A DNA stretch of 64,000 bases from NCBI RefSeq assembly GCF_004786035.1, contig NZ_CP035088.1:6347001-6411000 (forward strand). The letters run 5' to 3'. The number at the start of each line of letters is the position of its first letter. Position 1 is the stretch's first letter. Made by a program: the position numbers and the translations under genes. This stretch comes from Pseudomonas viciae. Its GTDB lineage: Bacteria > Pseudomonadota > Gammaproteobacteria > Pseudomonadales > Pseudomonadaceae. The notes beneath the pieces are model-generated. The model was not told where the DNA came from, searched no databases, and saw only the letters and a list, made by a program, of their open reading frames with translations. Shown piece after piece: positions 27,339 to 35,432 of this stretch.

Positions 27339-28669
27339 GCTGCTTGCGTCCGTGCGGCGGCCATCAAGGCCTCGATGTCAGCGACCGTTTTGGGGACGCC
27401 TTGGCTCAGGATTTCACAACCGGTCTTGGTCACTACCACGTCATCCTCGATACGCACGCCGATGCCGCGCCATTTTTTCGCGACGCTGCGGTTATTCGGG
27501 CTGATGTAGATGCCCGGCTCCACGGTCAGCGTCATGCCGACTTCCAGTACCCGCCACTCGCCACCGACCCGGTATTCGCCCACGTCGTGTACGTCCATGC
27601 CCAGCCAGTGGCCGGCGCGGTGCATGTAGAACGCCCGGTAGGCTTCGCTGGCGATCAACTCATCCACCTCGCCTTCCAACAGCCCAAGTCGCACCAGGCC
27701 CTCGGTAATGACCCGCACCGTCGCTTCATGGGCCTGGTTCCAATGTTTGTCCGGCGCGATCTCGGCAAACGCGGCCTCCTGGGCCGCCAGCACCACTTCG
27801 TAGATCGCTTTCTGCTCAGGCGAATACTTGCCGTTGACCGGCCAGGTACGGGTGATATCACTGGCGTAGCAATCGATTTCACAACCGGCGTCGATCAACA
27901 CCAGGTCTCCGTCCTTGAGCGGCGCGTCGTTCTGCTGGTAATGCAGGATGCAGCTGTTACGCCCCGCCGCGACGATCGAGCCATAGGCCGGCATCTTCGC
28001 CCCGCCCTTGCGGAACTCATAGTCGAGCTCGGCTTCCAGGCTGTATTCATGCAACCCCGCACGCGCCGCCTGCATCGCCCGGATGTGCGCCTGGGCGGAA
28101 ATCCGCGCCGCTTCGCGCATCACTTTTACTTCTGCCGCCGATTTATACAGGCGCATGTCGTGCAGCAAGTGATCCAGGGCAACGAATTCGTTCGGCGGCT
28201 GGGCGCCGAGGTGGGCCTTGGAACGAATCACGTTGATCCACTCCATCAGGTGCCGATCGAATTCCGGATTGCTGCCCATGGCCGAATACACCCGGTCGCG
28301 GCCTTCGATCAGGCCCGGCAGGATGTCGTCGATGTCCGTGATGGGAAATGCGTCGTCGGCGCCGTAGTCACGCATCGCCCCTTCCTGGCCGGCGCGCAGG
28401 CCATCCCACAACTCACGTTCGGCGTTGCGCTCACGACAAAAGAGGATGTACTCGCCATGGGCGCGGCCAGGCATCAGCACCAGTACCGCTTGCGGTTCGG
28501 GAAAGCCGCTGAGGTACTGGAAGTCGCTGTCCTGGCGGTAGATGTGCTCGACGTCGCGGTTGCGGATCGCAACGGCGGCGGCGGGCAGGATTGCGATGCT
28601 GTTGGGCTCCATCTGCGCCATCAGGGCCTTGCGGCGACGGCTGTATTCCGATTTCGGGATATGAATCAT
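27335..28669 (-). CDS. pepP: Xaa-Pro aminopeptidase
   Basis: This 444-residue M24B metallopeptidase removes N-terminal residues preceding proline. The dinuclear metal ligands are visible in IDAGCEIDCYASDITRTWP, the GHWLGMDVHD histidine, TVEPGIYI and RIEDDV. The N-terminal domain (about 1-170) is the creatinase-like creatine-binding fold. It follows the YgfB-like gene by 26 bases and overlaps ubiH by four, forming the unit ygfB-pepP-ubiH-ubiI known across gamma-proteobacteria. Confidence 0.95.
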   Translation of the reverse strand: MIHIPKSEYSRRRKALMAQMEPNSIAILPAAAVAIRNRDVEHIYRQDSDFQYLSGFPEPQAVLVLMPGRAHGEYILFCRERNAERELWDGLRAGQEGAMRDYGADDAFPITDIDDILPGLIEGRDRVYSAMGSNPEFDRHLMEWINVIRSKAHLGAQPPNEFVALDHLLHDMRLYKSAAEVKVMREAARISAQAHIRAMQAARAGLHEYSLEAELDYEFRKGGAKMPAYGSIVAAGRNSCILHYQQNDAPLKDGDLVLIDAGCEIDCYASDITRTWPVNGKYSPEQKAIYEVVLAAQEAAFAEIAPDKHWNQAHEATVRVITEGLVRLGLLEGEVDELIASEAYRAFYMHRAGHWLGMDVHDVGEYRVGGEWRVLEVGMTLTVEPGIYISPNNRSVAKKWRGIGVRIEDDVVVTKTGCEILSQGVPKTVADIEALMAAARTQAA

Positions 28670-28695
28670 GGGCAGACGGTGTTCCCTCTAAAAAA

Positions 28696-29250
28696 TTAAT
28701 GCAAGGACGGCTTGGCCGCCGCTGCATCGGTTTTCTTGGTCTCGGTGAACAATAGCAATGGTGCGACCCGCAGGTACTCCATCACTTCCATGTAGTCGCT
28801 TTCGCCGTCATCGGACTCTTCCAGGGCGTCCTGGACCTGAGAGATCGCCGCCAGGTCTTGCAACACTTCCTTGGCCTCGTCGCTCAACGCGTATTCGCGG
28901 CGGGTCAAGCCGAAGCCGGCGAGGAAACCCTGGCACCATTGGCCCAACGCAGCGGCGCGGTCAGCCAACGGCGCATCGTCGGTGGGCAGCAGCAGGACGA
29001 CGGTCATGTCGTCGCTGGTAAGCTCGCCCTTGACCATCTCTTGCAGGCCGATCAAGGCATTACGAACGTTGTCTTGTGGTTCGCCTTCCAGCAACTCGGC
29101 GGCGTCGGCCAACCAGCCGTCGGCATCGAAGCCGGCGCCGGCGCAACTGCGACCGAGCAGCAGGCCGTGCAGTTCGGCAGGCGAGACAGGATGACCGCTG
29201 GTGCTCAGCAGGGTGGCGAATGCTTGATACGGGGAATTCTGAATGGGCAT
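28696..29250 (-). CDS. UPF0149 family protein (YgfB-like)
   Basis: This 184-residue protein of the YgfB/YecA family has conserved [14 protein letters not shown] near residue 22-35 and an acidic C-terminal half. In P. aeruginosa a YgfB homologue has been reported to repress the AlpA pathway and so affect beta-lactam tolerance; whether this one does so is inference. It is the first gene of the pepP-ubiH-ubiI operon and diverges from the ZapB-like gene over a 128-base spacer that must hold both promoters. The ribosome-binding site is weak. Confidence 0.88.
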   Translation of the reverse strand: MPIQNSPYQAFATLLSTSGHPVSPAELHGLLLGRSCAGAGFDADGWLADAAELLEGEPQDNVRNALIGLQEMVKGELTSDDMTVVLLLPTDDAPLADRAAALGQWCQGFLAGFGLTRREYALSDEAKEVLQDLAAISQVQDALEESDDGESDYMEVMEYLRVAPLLLFTETKKTDAAAAKPSLH

Positions 29251-29378
29251 GGGCAGCTAGGCGCCAGACGGCGCTATGTCTAGAATGGAGGCCTTGTATC
29301 CTACATCGACAGACTCGCCAAGACCATTAAAGGCTGTGCGACCCCTATCCCCATCAGACACATTCTTCAGTGGACACA

Positions 29379-29588
29379 ATGGAAGACACCGACCTGCAAG
29401 CGCTGATGGCCAGACTCGAATTGCTAATTGACCGGGTCGAGCAACTTAAGAGCCAAAACGGACTCCTATTAGCTCAGGAAAAGACCTGGCGCGAGGAACG
29501 CGCGCACCTCATTGAAAAAAACGAAATCGCCCGGCGTAAGGTCGAATCGATGATTTCGCGCCTCAAGGCCCTGGAGCAAGACTCATGA
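29379..29588 (+). CDS. TIGR02449-type small coiled-coil protein (ZapB-like)
   Basis: This 69-residue protein is almost entirely heptad-patterned coiled coil (LMARLELLIDRVEQLKSQN ... VESMISRLKALE). It overlaps zapA by four bases (ATGA), which ties it to cell division; ZapB-like proteins bridge ZapA to other division factors. The ATG at 29379 is chosen over a GTG three codons upstream because of family length. Role by analogy only. Confidence 0.85.
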   Translation: MEDTDLQALMARLELLIDRVEQLKSQNGLLLAQEKTWREERAHLIEKNEIARRKVESMISRLKALEQDS

Positions 29589-29902
29589 GTTCAAGCAATA
29601 GCGTTACCGTGCAGATCCTCGACAAAGAATATTCGATCATCTGCCCCCAGGAAGAGCGTAGCAACCTGGTGAGTGCCGCCCGTTACCTGGACGGCAAGAT
29701 GCGCGAGATCCGCAGCAGCGGCAAAGTCATCGGCGCCGACCGCATTGCCGTGATGGCAGCCTTGAACATTACCCACGACCTGCTCCATCGCCAGGATACG
29801 CCTGACCTGCAGGTCAGCGGCTCGACCCGTGAGCAGGTACGGGACCTGCTCGATCGGGTGGATCTGGTGCTGGCCACCGATCCGGACGTCAGCAAGGGCT
29901 GA
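29585..29902 (+). CDS. zapA: Cell division protein ZapA
   Basis: This 105-residue protein starts with the ZapA fold (VTVQILDKEYSIICPQEER) and ends in a long coiled coil that tetramerises. ZapA cross-links FtsZ filaments at mid-cell. It is translationally coupled to the ZapB-like gene. The 6S RNA promoter overlaps its last codons, so zapA mRNA may read into ssrS. Confidence 0.94.
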   Translation: MSSSNSVTVQILDKEYSIICPQEERSNLVSAARYLDGKMREIRSSGKVIGADRIAVMAALNITHDLLHRQDTPDLQVSGSTREQVRDLLDRVDLVLATDPDVSKG

Positions 29903-29927
29903 TTCGCGAGGCTGCCTGGGGTATACT
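29899..29927 (+). promoter_or_regulatory. Probable 6S RNA promoter
   Basis: TATACT at 29922-29927 is a good -10 box about seven bases before the inferred 6S start. The matching -35 position (CTGATT, 29899-29904) overlaps the zapA stop codon and is weak. Confidence 0.55.
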
Positions 29928-29933
29928 CGCCTC

Positions 29934-30113
29934 ACTCCCTGGGGTGCTTGCCAGTTGGTGATGTCCCTGAGCCGATACGCACAACCACGGGGGTTGCACG
30001 TTGGGGCCGGTGTGCATGTCCGCTTGACGGAAAGCCTTAACGCCCCCTGCAACTTCCACCTTGAACTTTCGGGTTCAAGGGCTAAGCCGACAGCGGTTCA
30101 TCCGGGGAGCCTG
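29934..30113 (+). ncRNA. ssrS: 6S RNA
   Basis: The region between zapA and the 5-formyl-THF cyclo-ligase gene carries conserved 6S blocks: CCCTGAGCCGATA near the 5' end, GCCTTAACG in the middle, and CACCTTGAAC with GGGTTCAAGGGCTAAGCC near the 3' end. The two ends (CTCCCTGGGGTG and CATCCGGGGAG) pair to close the long rod. 6S RNA binds sigma-70 RNA polymerase and mimics an open promoter in stationary phase. Ends are estimated from the -10 box and the closing stem and may be off by a few bases. The zapA-ssrS-fau order is conserved in gamma-proteobacteria. Confidence 0.93.
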
Positions 30114-30120
30114 ATTTCAA

Positions 30121-30156
30121 ACAATGCCAGTCCAAGTGGACTGGCATTGTTGTTTG
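30121..30156 (+). terminator. Hairpin after 6S RNA
   Basis: ACAATGCCAGTCC and GGACTGGCATTGT form a perfect 13-base-pair stem with an AAGT loop, followed by TGTTTG. It starts eight bases after the 6S 3' end and may allow partial read-through into the cyclo-ligase gene. Confidence 0.8.
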
Positions 30157-30229
30157 CGCCGTCGGCATTTCTGAGGGCCCTGTTTTGCGGTTACGCTGTG
30201 CTCCGTCACCGACTCCGTGAAGCATCGAT

Positions 30230-30835
30230 ATGACCGAACCCGCGCTGCTGCCCCGCCCGCAACTTCGACGCCTGCTGCGCCAGGCCCGTCGCGCCCTGAC
30301 ACCCGCCCAGCAACGGCAAGCCGCCCACGGGCTCTACAAGCAATTGGCCCAGCATCCGCTGTTTCGTCGCGCCCGCCACATCGCCCTGTATCTGCCCAAC
30401 GATGGCGAGATCGACCCGCGCCTGCTACTGCGCGCCGCCCAGCGCCGGGGCAAGGCCACTTATCTGCCGGTGCTCAGTCCATGGCCCCGGACCAAGATGG
30501 TTTTTCAACGCATCCAACCTGGCGAAAAAATGCAGCCCAACCGTTTTCGTATCCCTGAACCACGCAAGAACATCGCCCGGCAGCGCAAGGTCTGGACATT
30601 GGATCTGGTGTTATTGCCGCTGGTGGGGTTTGACGATGCGGGGGGCCGACTGGGCATGGGCGGCGGCTTCTATGACCGCAGCCTGGCCTATCTGGCGCGA
30701 CGCAAGCAATGGCGCAAGCCAACGCTGCTGGGGCTGGCCCATGAATGTCAGAAGGTCGAACGATTGGCGCAGGCAAGCTGGGACGTACCGCTGCAGGGAA
30801 CGGTCAGCGACAGGCATTGGTATCTGGTGCAATAG
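30230..30835 (+). CDS. 5-formyltetrahydrofolate cyclo-ligase
   Basis: This 201-residue enzyme converts 5-formyl-THF to 5,10-methenyl-THF using ATP. The YLPNDGEID segment and GMGGGFYDRSLAYL near residue 143 are the substrate and ATP-binding signatures. It is known as ygfA or fau in relatives and typically sits downstream of 6S RNA, as here. No strong Shine-Dalgarno is seen before the ATG at 30230, and processing of a 6S-linked transcript is plausible. Confidence 0.94.
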   Translation: MTEPALLPRPQLRRLLRQARRALTPAQQRQAAHGLYKQLAQHPLFRRARHIALYLPNDGEIDPRLLLRAAQRRGKATYLPVLSPWPRTKMVFQRIQPGEKMQPNRFRIPEPRKNIARQRKVWTLDLVLLPLVGFDDAGGRLGMGGGFYDRSLAYLARRKQWRKPTLLGLAHECQKVERLAQASWDVPLQGTVSDRHWYLVQ

Positions 30836-30870
30836 ACGCCGCGAGAATCAGCGGCGCCTGGAAGACAGGT

Positions 30871-31017
30871 TCAGCGTTTGATCGATGGCGCGGGTTGGAT
30901 GATGTCCACCGGCGCGTCGGTCTTGTTGGCCCACAAGCTTTGAGCGTAACCCGTGGTCACGACCCCCAGGCCGAACAGAATGACCAGGATCCACAGCAAA
31001 TCCGGTTTGCGTTTCAT
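30871..31017 (-). CDS. Small single-pass membrane protein, 48 residues
   Basis: A 48-codon frame encodes MKRKPDLLWILVILFGLGVV and then TTGYAQSLWANKTDAPVDII before a short basic tail. Basic residues at the start and a hydrophobic stretch at residues 7-20 predict one membrane helix with the N-terminus in the cytoplasm. GAGGGGGG lies about seven bases before the ATG. It is convergent with the cyclo-ligase gene and divergent from the EVE-domain gene. Function unknown; similar tiny proteins occur at this locus in other Pseudomonas as far as I recall. Confidence 0.7.
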   Translation of the reverse strand: MKRKPDLLWILVILFGLGVVTTGYAQSLWANKTDAPVDIIQPAPSIKR

Positions 31018-31212
31018 CGATTGCCCCCCTCAAGGCACATCACACACGATGACAGCAGCGGTTTTCTTATTGGCCGTGCAGCAGCGTCAAGCTTGGAAGG
31101 CCGGCATTTTGCGGCAACCTGCTCTGACACGCAAACTCTGGCGTCAACCGACTGTCGGTTTGTCATAAAATCGCTGAACTTTTTTTCTCAACACCGCCCA
31201 GGAGTAGAAATC

Positions 31213-31662
31213 ATGGCCTATTGGTTGATGAAGTCCGAGCCCGACGAGTTGTCCATCCGAGGCCTGGAAAAGCTCGGCCAGGCGCGCTGGGACGGGGTGC
31301 GCAACTACCAGGCGCGCAATTTCCTGCGGACCATGGCGGTGGGCGACTCATTCTTTTTCTACCACTCCAGTTGCCCGGAGCCAGGTATCGCCGGCATCGG
31401 ACAGATCGTGCGAGCGGCCTACCCTGATCCAACGGCACTGGAACCTGACAGTCATTACTTCGATCCCAAGGCCAGCCCGGATAAAAACCCCTGGACCGCG
31501 ATCGACGTAACCCATGTCGAAACCTTCCCCCACGTGCTGAAGCTCGACTATCTCAAGCAGCAGACCGCCCTGGCGGAAATGCCGCTGGTGCAGAAAGGCT
31601 CGCGACTGTCGGTGATGCCGGTAACCGCCGAACAGTGGGCGGCGGTGATTGCCTTGCGCTGA
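31213..31662 (+). CDS. EVE domain-containing protein
   Basis: This 149-residue protein is a single EVE domain of the PUA-like fold, beginning MAYWLMKSEPDELS and containing WDGVRNYQARNFLR and FFYHSSCPEPGIAGIG. EVE domains bind modified bases in DNA or RNA in an aromatic cage. The stand-alone form is widespread and its role in bacteria is unsettled. AGGAG precedes the ATG at 31213 by nine bases; a longer in-frame reading from 30745 crosses the small membrane-protein gene and is rejected. Confidence 0.92.
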   Translation: MAYWLMKSEPDELSIRGLEKLGQARWDGVRNYQARNFLRTMAVGDSFFFYHSSCPEPGIAGIGQIVRAAYPDPTALEPDSHYFDPKASPDKNPWTAIDVTHVETFPHVLKLDYLKQQTALAEMPLVQKGSRLSVMPVTAEQWAAVIALR

Positions 31663-31743
31663 TCACCCATGAGTTGATGGACATCAAGCTGGACCGGGCA
31701 CTGATCCAGCAAACTGCAATGCTACAGCCGCAGGATGCCGGAC

Positions 31744-32709
31744 ATGTCGACAAACCCTCGTACCTCGCGTTTTTTTGCCCTCGCCCTGCTGGCTGTGTTG
31801 CTGGCCGCCGGTGGGTTCGGCTACTGGAAGTCGCTGCATGATCGCTTGCCAGAAGGCCTGAGCATGGGCAACGGGCGCCTTGAGGCCACCGAAGTCCAGA
31901 TCGCCAGCAAGACGCCCGGACGCCTGGCCGAGGTTCATGTCGATGAAGGCGACAACGTCCTCAAGGGCCAATTGCTGGCGCGCATGGACACCCGCACCCT
32001 GGAGGCCCAGCGCAACCAGGCTGAGGCCGAAGTGGTGCGCGCCCGGGAAAACCTCGCCGCCGCCGAGGCCAATGTGCAACTGCGCCAGAGCGAACAATTG
32101 CTCGCTCACCAGGAACTCAAACGGAGCCAGGAACTGTTCAAACGCGGTTACGCCAGCGCCCAGGTCATTGACCAGCAGCAAGCCCGCGTCGACACCGCCA
32201 ACGCTGCGGTTAACGCAGCCCGGGCCCAGGTATCGGCGGCGACGGCCGCCATCGGCGCGACCCAGGCCCAGGTGGCCCAACTGACCAGCGAAATCGACGA
32301 CAGCAGTTTGCGCGCCCCCCTCGACGGCGTGATCCAGTTGCGTCTGGCCGAACCGGGCGAAGTGCTGGGCGCCGGCGGCCGGGTGCTGCTGATGATCGAT
32401 CCGAACGACCAATACATGAACCTGTATCTGCCGGCATCCGTGGCCGGGAAACTGGCGGTAGGCGATGAAGCGCGACTGCTACTCGACGCCCTGCCCCAGC
32501 GACCGCTGCCGGCCAAGGTCAGCTTCGTCGCGGCCAAGTCCCAATTCACCCCCAAGGAAGTCGAGACCCGTGATGAGCGCCAGAAACTGGTGTTCCGCGT
32601 CAAAGTGCACCTGACCCAGCCCGGTGAAGTGCCCCAGGCCAAACCCGGCATGCCCGGCGCCGGCTACGTGCGCACCGCCCCCATCGACTGGCCGGCCAAC
32701 CTGCAATGA
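31744..32709 (+). CDS. HlyD-family membrane fusion protein (YhiI-like)
   Basis: This 321-residue periplasmic adaptor has an N-terminal membrane anchor (FFALALLAVLLAAGGFGYW), a split lipoyl/barrel-sandwich domain (KTPGRLAEVHVDEGDNV and LRAPLDGVIQLRLAEPGE) and a long central alanine-rich coiled-coil hairpin (about 90-180). It would link the downstream ABC exporter to an outer membrane channel. The ATG at 31744 is preferred to that at 31735 because AGGA lies eight bases before it. Its stop overlaps the rbbA start by four bases. Confidence 0.9.
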   Translation: MSTNPRTSRFFALALLAVLLAAGGFGYWKSLHDRLPEGLSMGNGRLEATEVQIASKTPGRLAEVHVDEGDNVLKGQLLARMDTRTLEAQRNQAEAEVVRARENLAAAEANVQLRQSEQLLAHQELKRSQELFKRGYASAQVIDQQQARVDTANAAVNAARAQVSAATAAIGATQAQVAQLTSEIDDSSLRAPLDGVIQLRLAEPGEVLGAGGRVLLMIDPNDQYMNLYLPASVAGKLAVGDEARLLLDALPQRPLPAKVSFVAAKSQFTPKEVETRDERQKLVFRVKVHLTQPGEVPQAKPGMPGAGYVRTAPIDWPANLQ

Positions 32710-35432
32710 GCGCCACCCAGAGCGAAACGGCGCTACAGGCTTCGGGTCTCGAACATCGCTACGGCCAGCATGTGGCCTTGAGCGATATCGCCTTCAGCCT
32801 GCCCGCCGGCACTCGCTGCGGTCTGATTGGCCCCGACGGCGCCGGCAAATCGAGCCTCCTGGGGCTGATTGCCGGGGTGAAGAAACTCCAATGCGGTCAA
32901 TTGCAGGTACTGGGTGCATCGATCGAGGATCGCCACCATCGCAACACCCTCTATCGACGCATTGCGTTCATGCCTCAAGGTCTGGGGGGCAACCTTTACC
33001 CTGATTTGTCGATCCGCGAGAACATCCGGTTCTTTGGTACATTGTTCGGGCTCTCGCGGGCCGAATGCGCACAGCGTATGGGCAAGTTGTTGCTGGCGAC
33101 CGACCTGCAACGTTTTGCCGACCGCCCGGCGGGCAAGCTGTCGGGGGGCATGAAACAAAAGCTCGGCCTGTGCTGTGCACTGATCCATGAACCCGACCTT
33201 TTGATTCTCGACGAACCCACCACCGGGGTGGATCCCCTGTCCCGCCGACGCTTCTGGGAACTGATAGAAGACGTACGCCGACAACGACCGCAACTGACCC
33301 TGCTGGTCGCCACGGCGTATATGGAAGAAGCCGAACAATTCGAGCATTGCCTGATGCTCGACAACGGGCGCTTGATCGCCAAGGGGTTGAGTGCCGAACT
33401 GGCTGCCGTCACACCCGATGGAAAACTCGACTCGGCCTTCACTCATTTCCAGGGCGACAGCGGCCACAACGCCGAGCCGCTGACGATCCCTCCCAGGACC
33501 AACGGTACTGCCGACATCGCCATCGAAGCCCATGACCTTACCCTGCGCTTCGGTGACTTCACCGCAGTCGACAAGGTCAGCTTCGCGATCGGTCGCGGTG
33601 AGATCTTTGGTTTCCTGGGTTCCAACGGATGCGGCAAGACCACCACCATGAAAGTGCTGACCGGGCTGATGCCCGCCAGCGAAGGCGAGGCCCGCCTGCT
33701 GGGCAAGCCGGTGGACGCCAAGGACCTGGCCACCCGCAAACGCGTGGGGTTCATGTCGCAGAGCTTTTCGCTGTATGGGGAATTGAGCGTACGGCAGAAC
33801 CTGGCCCTGCACGCCGAGCTGTTCGACCTGCCCAAGGCCCAAAGCGGCGCCCGCATCGAAGAGCTGATCAAGCGCTTCAATCTGCAGGACCTCGCCGACC
33901 AACCTTCCGGTGCGTTACCCCTGGGCCTGCGCCAGCGCTTGTCCCTGGCGGTGGCGGTGCTGCATCGCCCGGAAGTGCTGATCCTCGACGAACCGACCTC
34001 AGGCGTTGACCCGGCCGCGCGGGATGACTTCTGGCGGCTGCTGATCGAGCTGTCTCGCGAGCAGGGCGTGACGATTTTTCTCTCCACGCACTTCATGAAC
34101 GAAGCTCAACGCTGCGACCGCATTTCGCTGATGCACGCTGGCAAAGTCCTGGCCTGTGACACACCGGCAGCCCTGCAGGCGCAGTTCAACGGCCAGACCC
34201 TGGAAGCGGCGTTCGTCACCTGCCTGGAACAAGCCCAGGGCGAGACGCCACAAGACACCACCCCCGTGGCCCTCGACACCGCCGGCGCCCCCCAGGACCG
34301 ACACGGCCTCAGCCTTGGTCGACTGTGGGCCGTCGCCAGCCGCGAAGGCAAGGAACTGCTGCGCGACAAAGTGCGGATGGCGTTCGCCTTGCTCGGTGCG
34401 TTGTTCATGATGGTGATCTTCGGCTACGGCATCTCCCTGGACGTGGAAAAACTCGCCTTCGCTGTGTTTGATCAGGATCAGAGCCCGCAAAGTCGCGCTT
34501 ATCTGGAAGCGTTTCGCAGCTCGCGCTATTTCGACGAGCAGCCGGTCATCCAAGGCGCCAGCGAGTTGCATCGGCGCCTGCAACGCTCGGAAATCAAACT
34601 GGCCCTGGAAATACCACCCGGCTTCGGTCGTGACCTGTACGCCGGTCGCCAACCCACCGTCGGCGCCTGGCTCGACGGCGGCATGCCGTTTCGCGCCGAG
34701 ACCAGTCGCAACTACGTCCAGGCTGTGCATCAAGCCAATCTCGAACAGTTGGTCGAACAGAGCAGCCCGGCGCGAAACCGCCAGGCCGCGGCCAAGCTGG
34801 AAACCCGCTTCCGCTACAACCAGGACGTGGTCAGCGTCAACGCCATCGGCCCAGGAGTCATGGCGCTGATCCTGGCATTCATTCCGGCCATGTTGACGGC
34901 CTTGGGCATCGTGCGGGAAAAGGAACTGGGTTCGATCACCAACTTCTACGCCACCCCGCTGACCCGCCTGGAGTTCCTCTTGGGCAAACAAGTGCCCTAC
35001 CTGGCGGTCAGCCTGATCAACCTGGCCCTGCTGACAGCGATGAACCGCTGGCTGTTCGGCGTGCCGTTCAAGGGCAGTGGCCTGACGCTGGCATTGGGCG
35101 GCCTGCTCTATGTGCTGGCGACCACCAGCATGGGGTTGCTGATCTCGGCGTTCACTCGCACCCAGATCGCGGCGATTCTCGGCACCATGATCATCACCAG
35201 CCTGCCGACAATCCAATTCTCGGGGCTGATCGTGCCGCGCTCATCCCTGGAAGGCGCCGCCTCGGTAATGGGCCAGTTGTTTCCCGCCGGTTATTTCCTG
35301 GACATCGCTGTCGGCACTTTCACCAAGGCCCTGGATCTGCGCCAGCTGTGGCCGCAATGCCTGGCGTTATTCGGGTTCTTCCTGGGGTTCACCGGGCTCA
35401 GCCTGGTCATGCTGAAAAAGCAGGAGGCCTGA
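32706..35432 (+). CDS. rbbA: RbbA-type fused ABC transporter (two ATPases plus permease)
   Basis: This 908-residue protein has two ABC ATPase domains. The first has Walker A GPDGAGKSS at residues 42-50 and signature LSGGMKQK. The second has Walker A GSNGCGKTT near 306, but its signature reads LPLGLRQR, lacking the LSGG core. A C-terminal ABC2 permease domain (about 560-908) has six membrane segments. E. coli RbbA (YhiH) has this layout and was described as ribosome-associated, while the operon context points to export. It is overlapped by its neighbours at both ends (four bases and one base), so the three genes form one unit. Confidence 0.92.
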   Translation: MSATQSETALQASGLEHRYGQHVALSDIAFSLPAGTRCGLIGPDGAGKSSLLGLIAGVKKLQCGQLQVLGASIEDRHHRNTLYRRIAFMPQGLGGNLYPDLSIRENIRFFGTLFGLSRAECAQRMGKLLLATDLQRFADRPAGKLSGGMKQKLGLCCALIHEPDLLILDEPTTGVDPLSRRRFWELIEDVRRQRPQLTLLVATAYMEEAEQFEHCLMLDNGRLIAKGLSAELAAVTPDGKLDSAFTHFQGDSGHNAEPLTIPPRTNGTADIAIEAHDLTLRFGDFTAVDKVSFAIGRGEIFGFLGSNGCGKTTTMKVLTGLMPASEGEARLLGKPVDAKDLATRKRVGFMSQSFSLYGELSVRQNLALHAELFDLPKAQSGARIEELIKRFNLQDLADQPSGALPLGLRQRLSLAVAVLHRPEVLILDEPTSGVDPAARDDFWRLLIELSREQGVTIFLSTHFMNEAQRCDRISLMHAGKVLACDTPAALQAQFNGQTLEAAFVTCLEQAQGETPQDTTPVALDTAGAPQDRHGLSLGRLWAVASREGKELLRDKVRMAFALLGALFMMVIFGYGISLDVEKLAFAVFDQDQSPQSRAYLEAFRSSRYFDEQPVIQGASELHRRLQRSEIKLALEIPPGFGRDLYAGRQPTVGAWLDGGMPFRAETSRNYVQAVHQANLEQLVEQSSPARNRQAAAKLETRFRYNQDVVSVNAIGPGVMALILAFIPAMLTALGIVREKELGSITNFYATPLTRLEFLLGKQVPYLAVSLINLALLTAMNRWLFGVPFKGSGLTLALGGLLYVLATTSMGLLISAFTRTQIAAILGTMIITSLPTIQFSGLIVPRSSLEGAASVMGQLFPAGYFLDIAVGTFTKALDLRQLWPQCLALFGFFLGFTGLSLVMLKKQEA

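Noticed and set aside
27344..28699. 451-codon frame antisense to pepP
   Set aside because: The M24 metal-ligand motifs prove the minus strand is coding. The antisense product has the histidine-rich composition typical of shadows.
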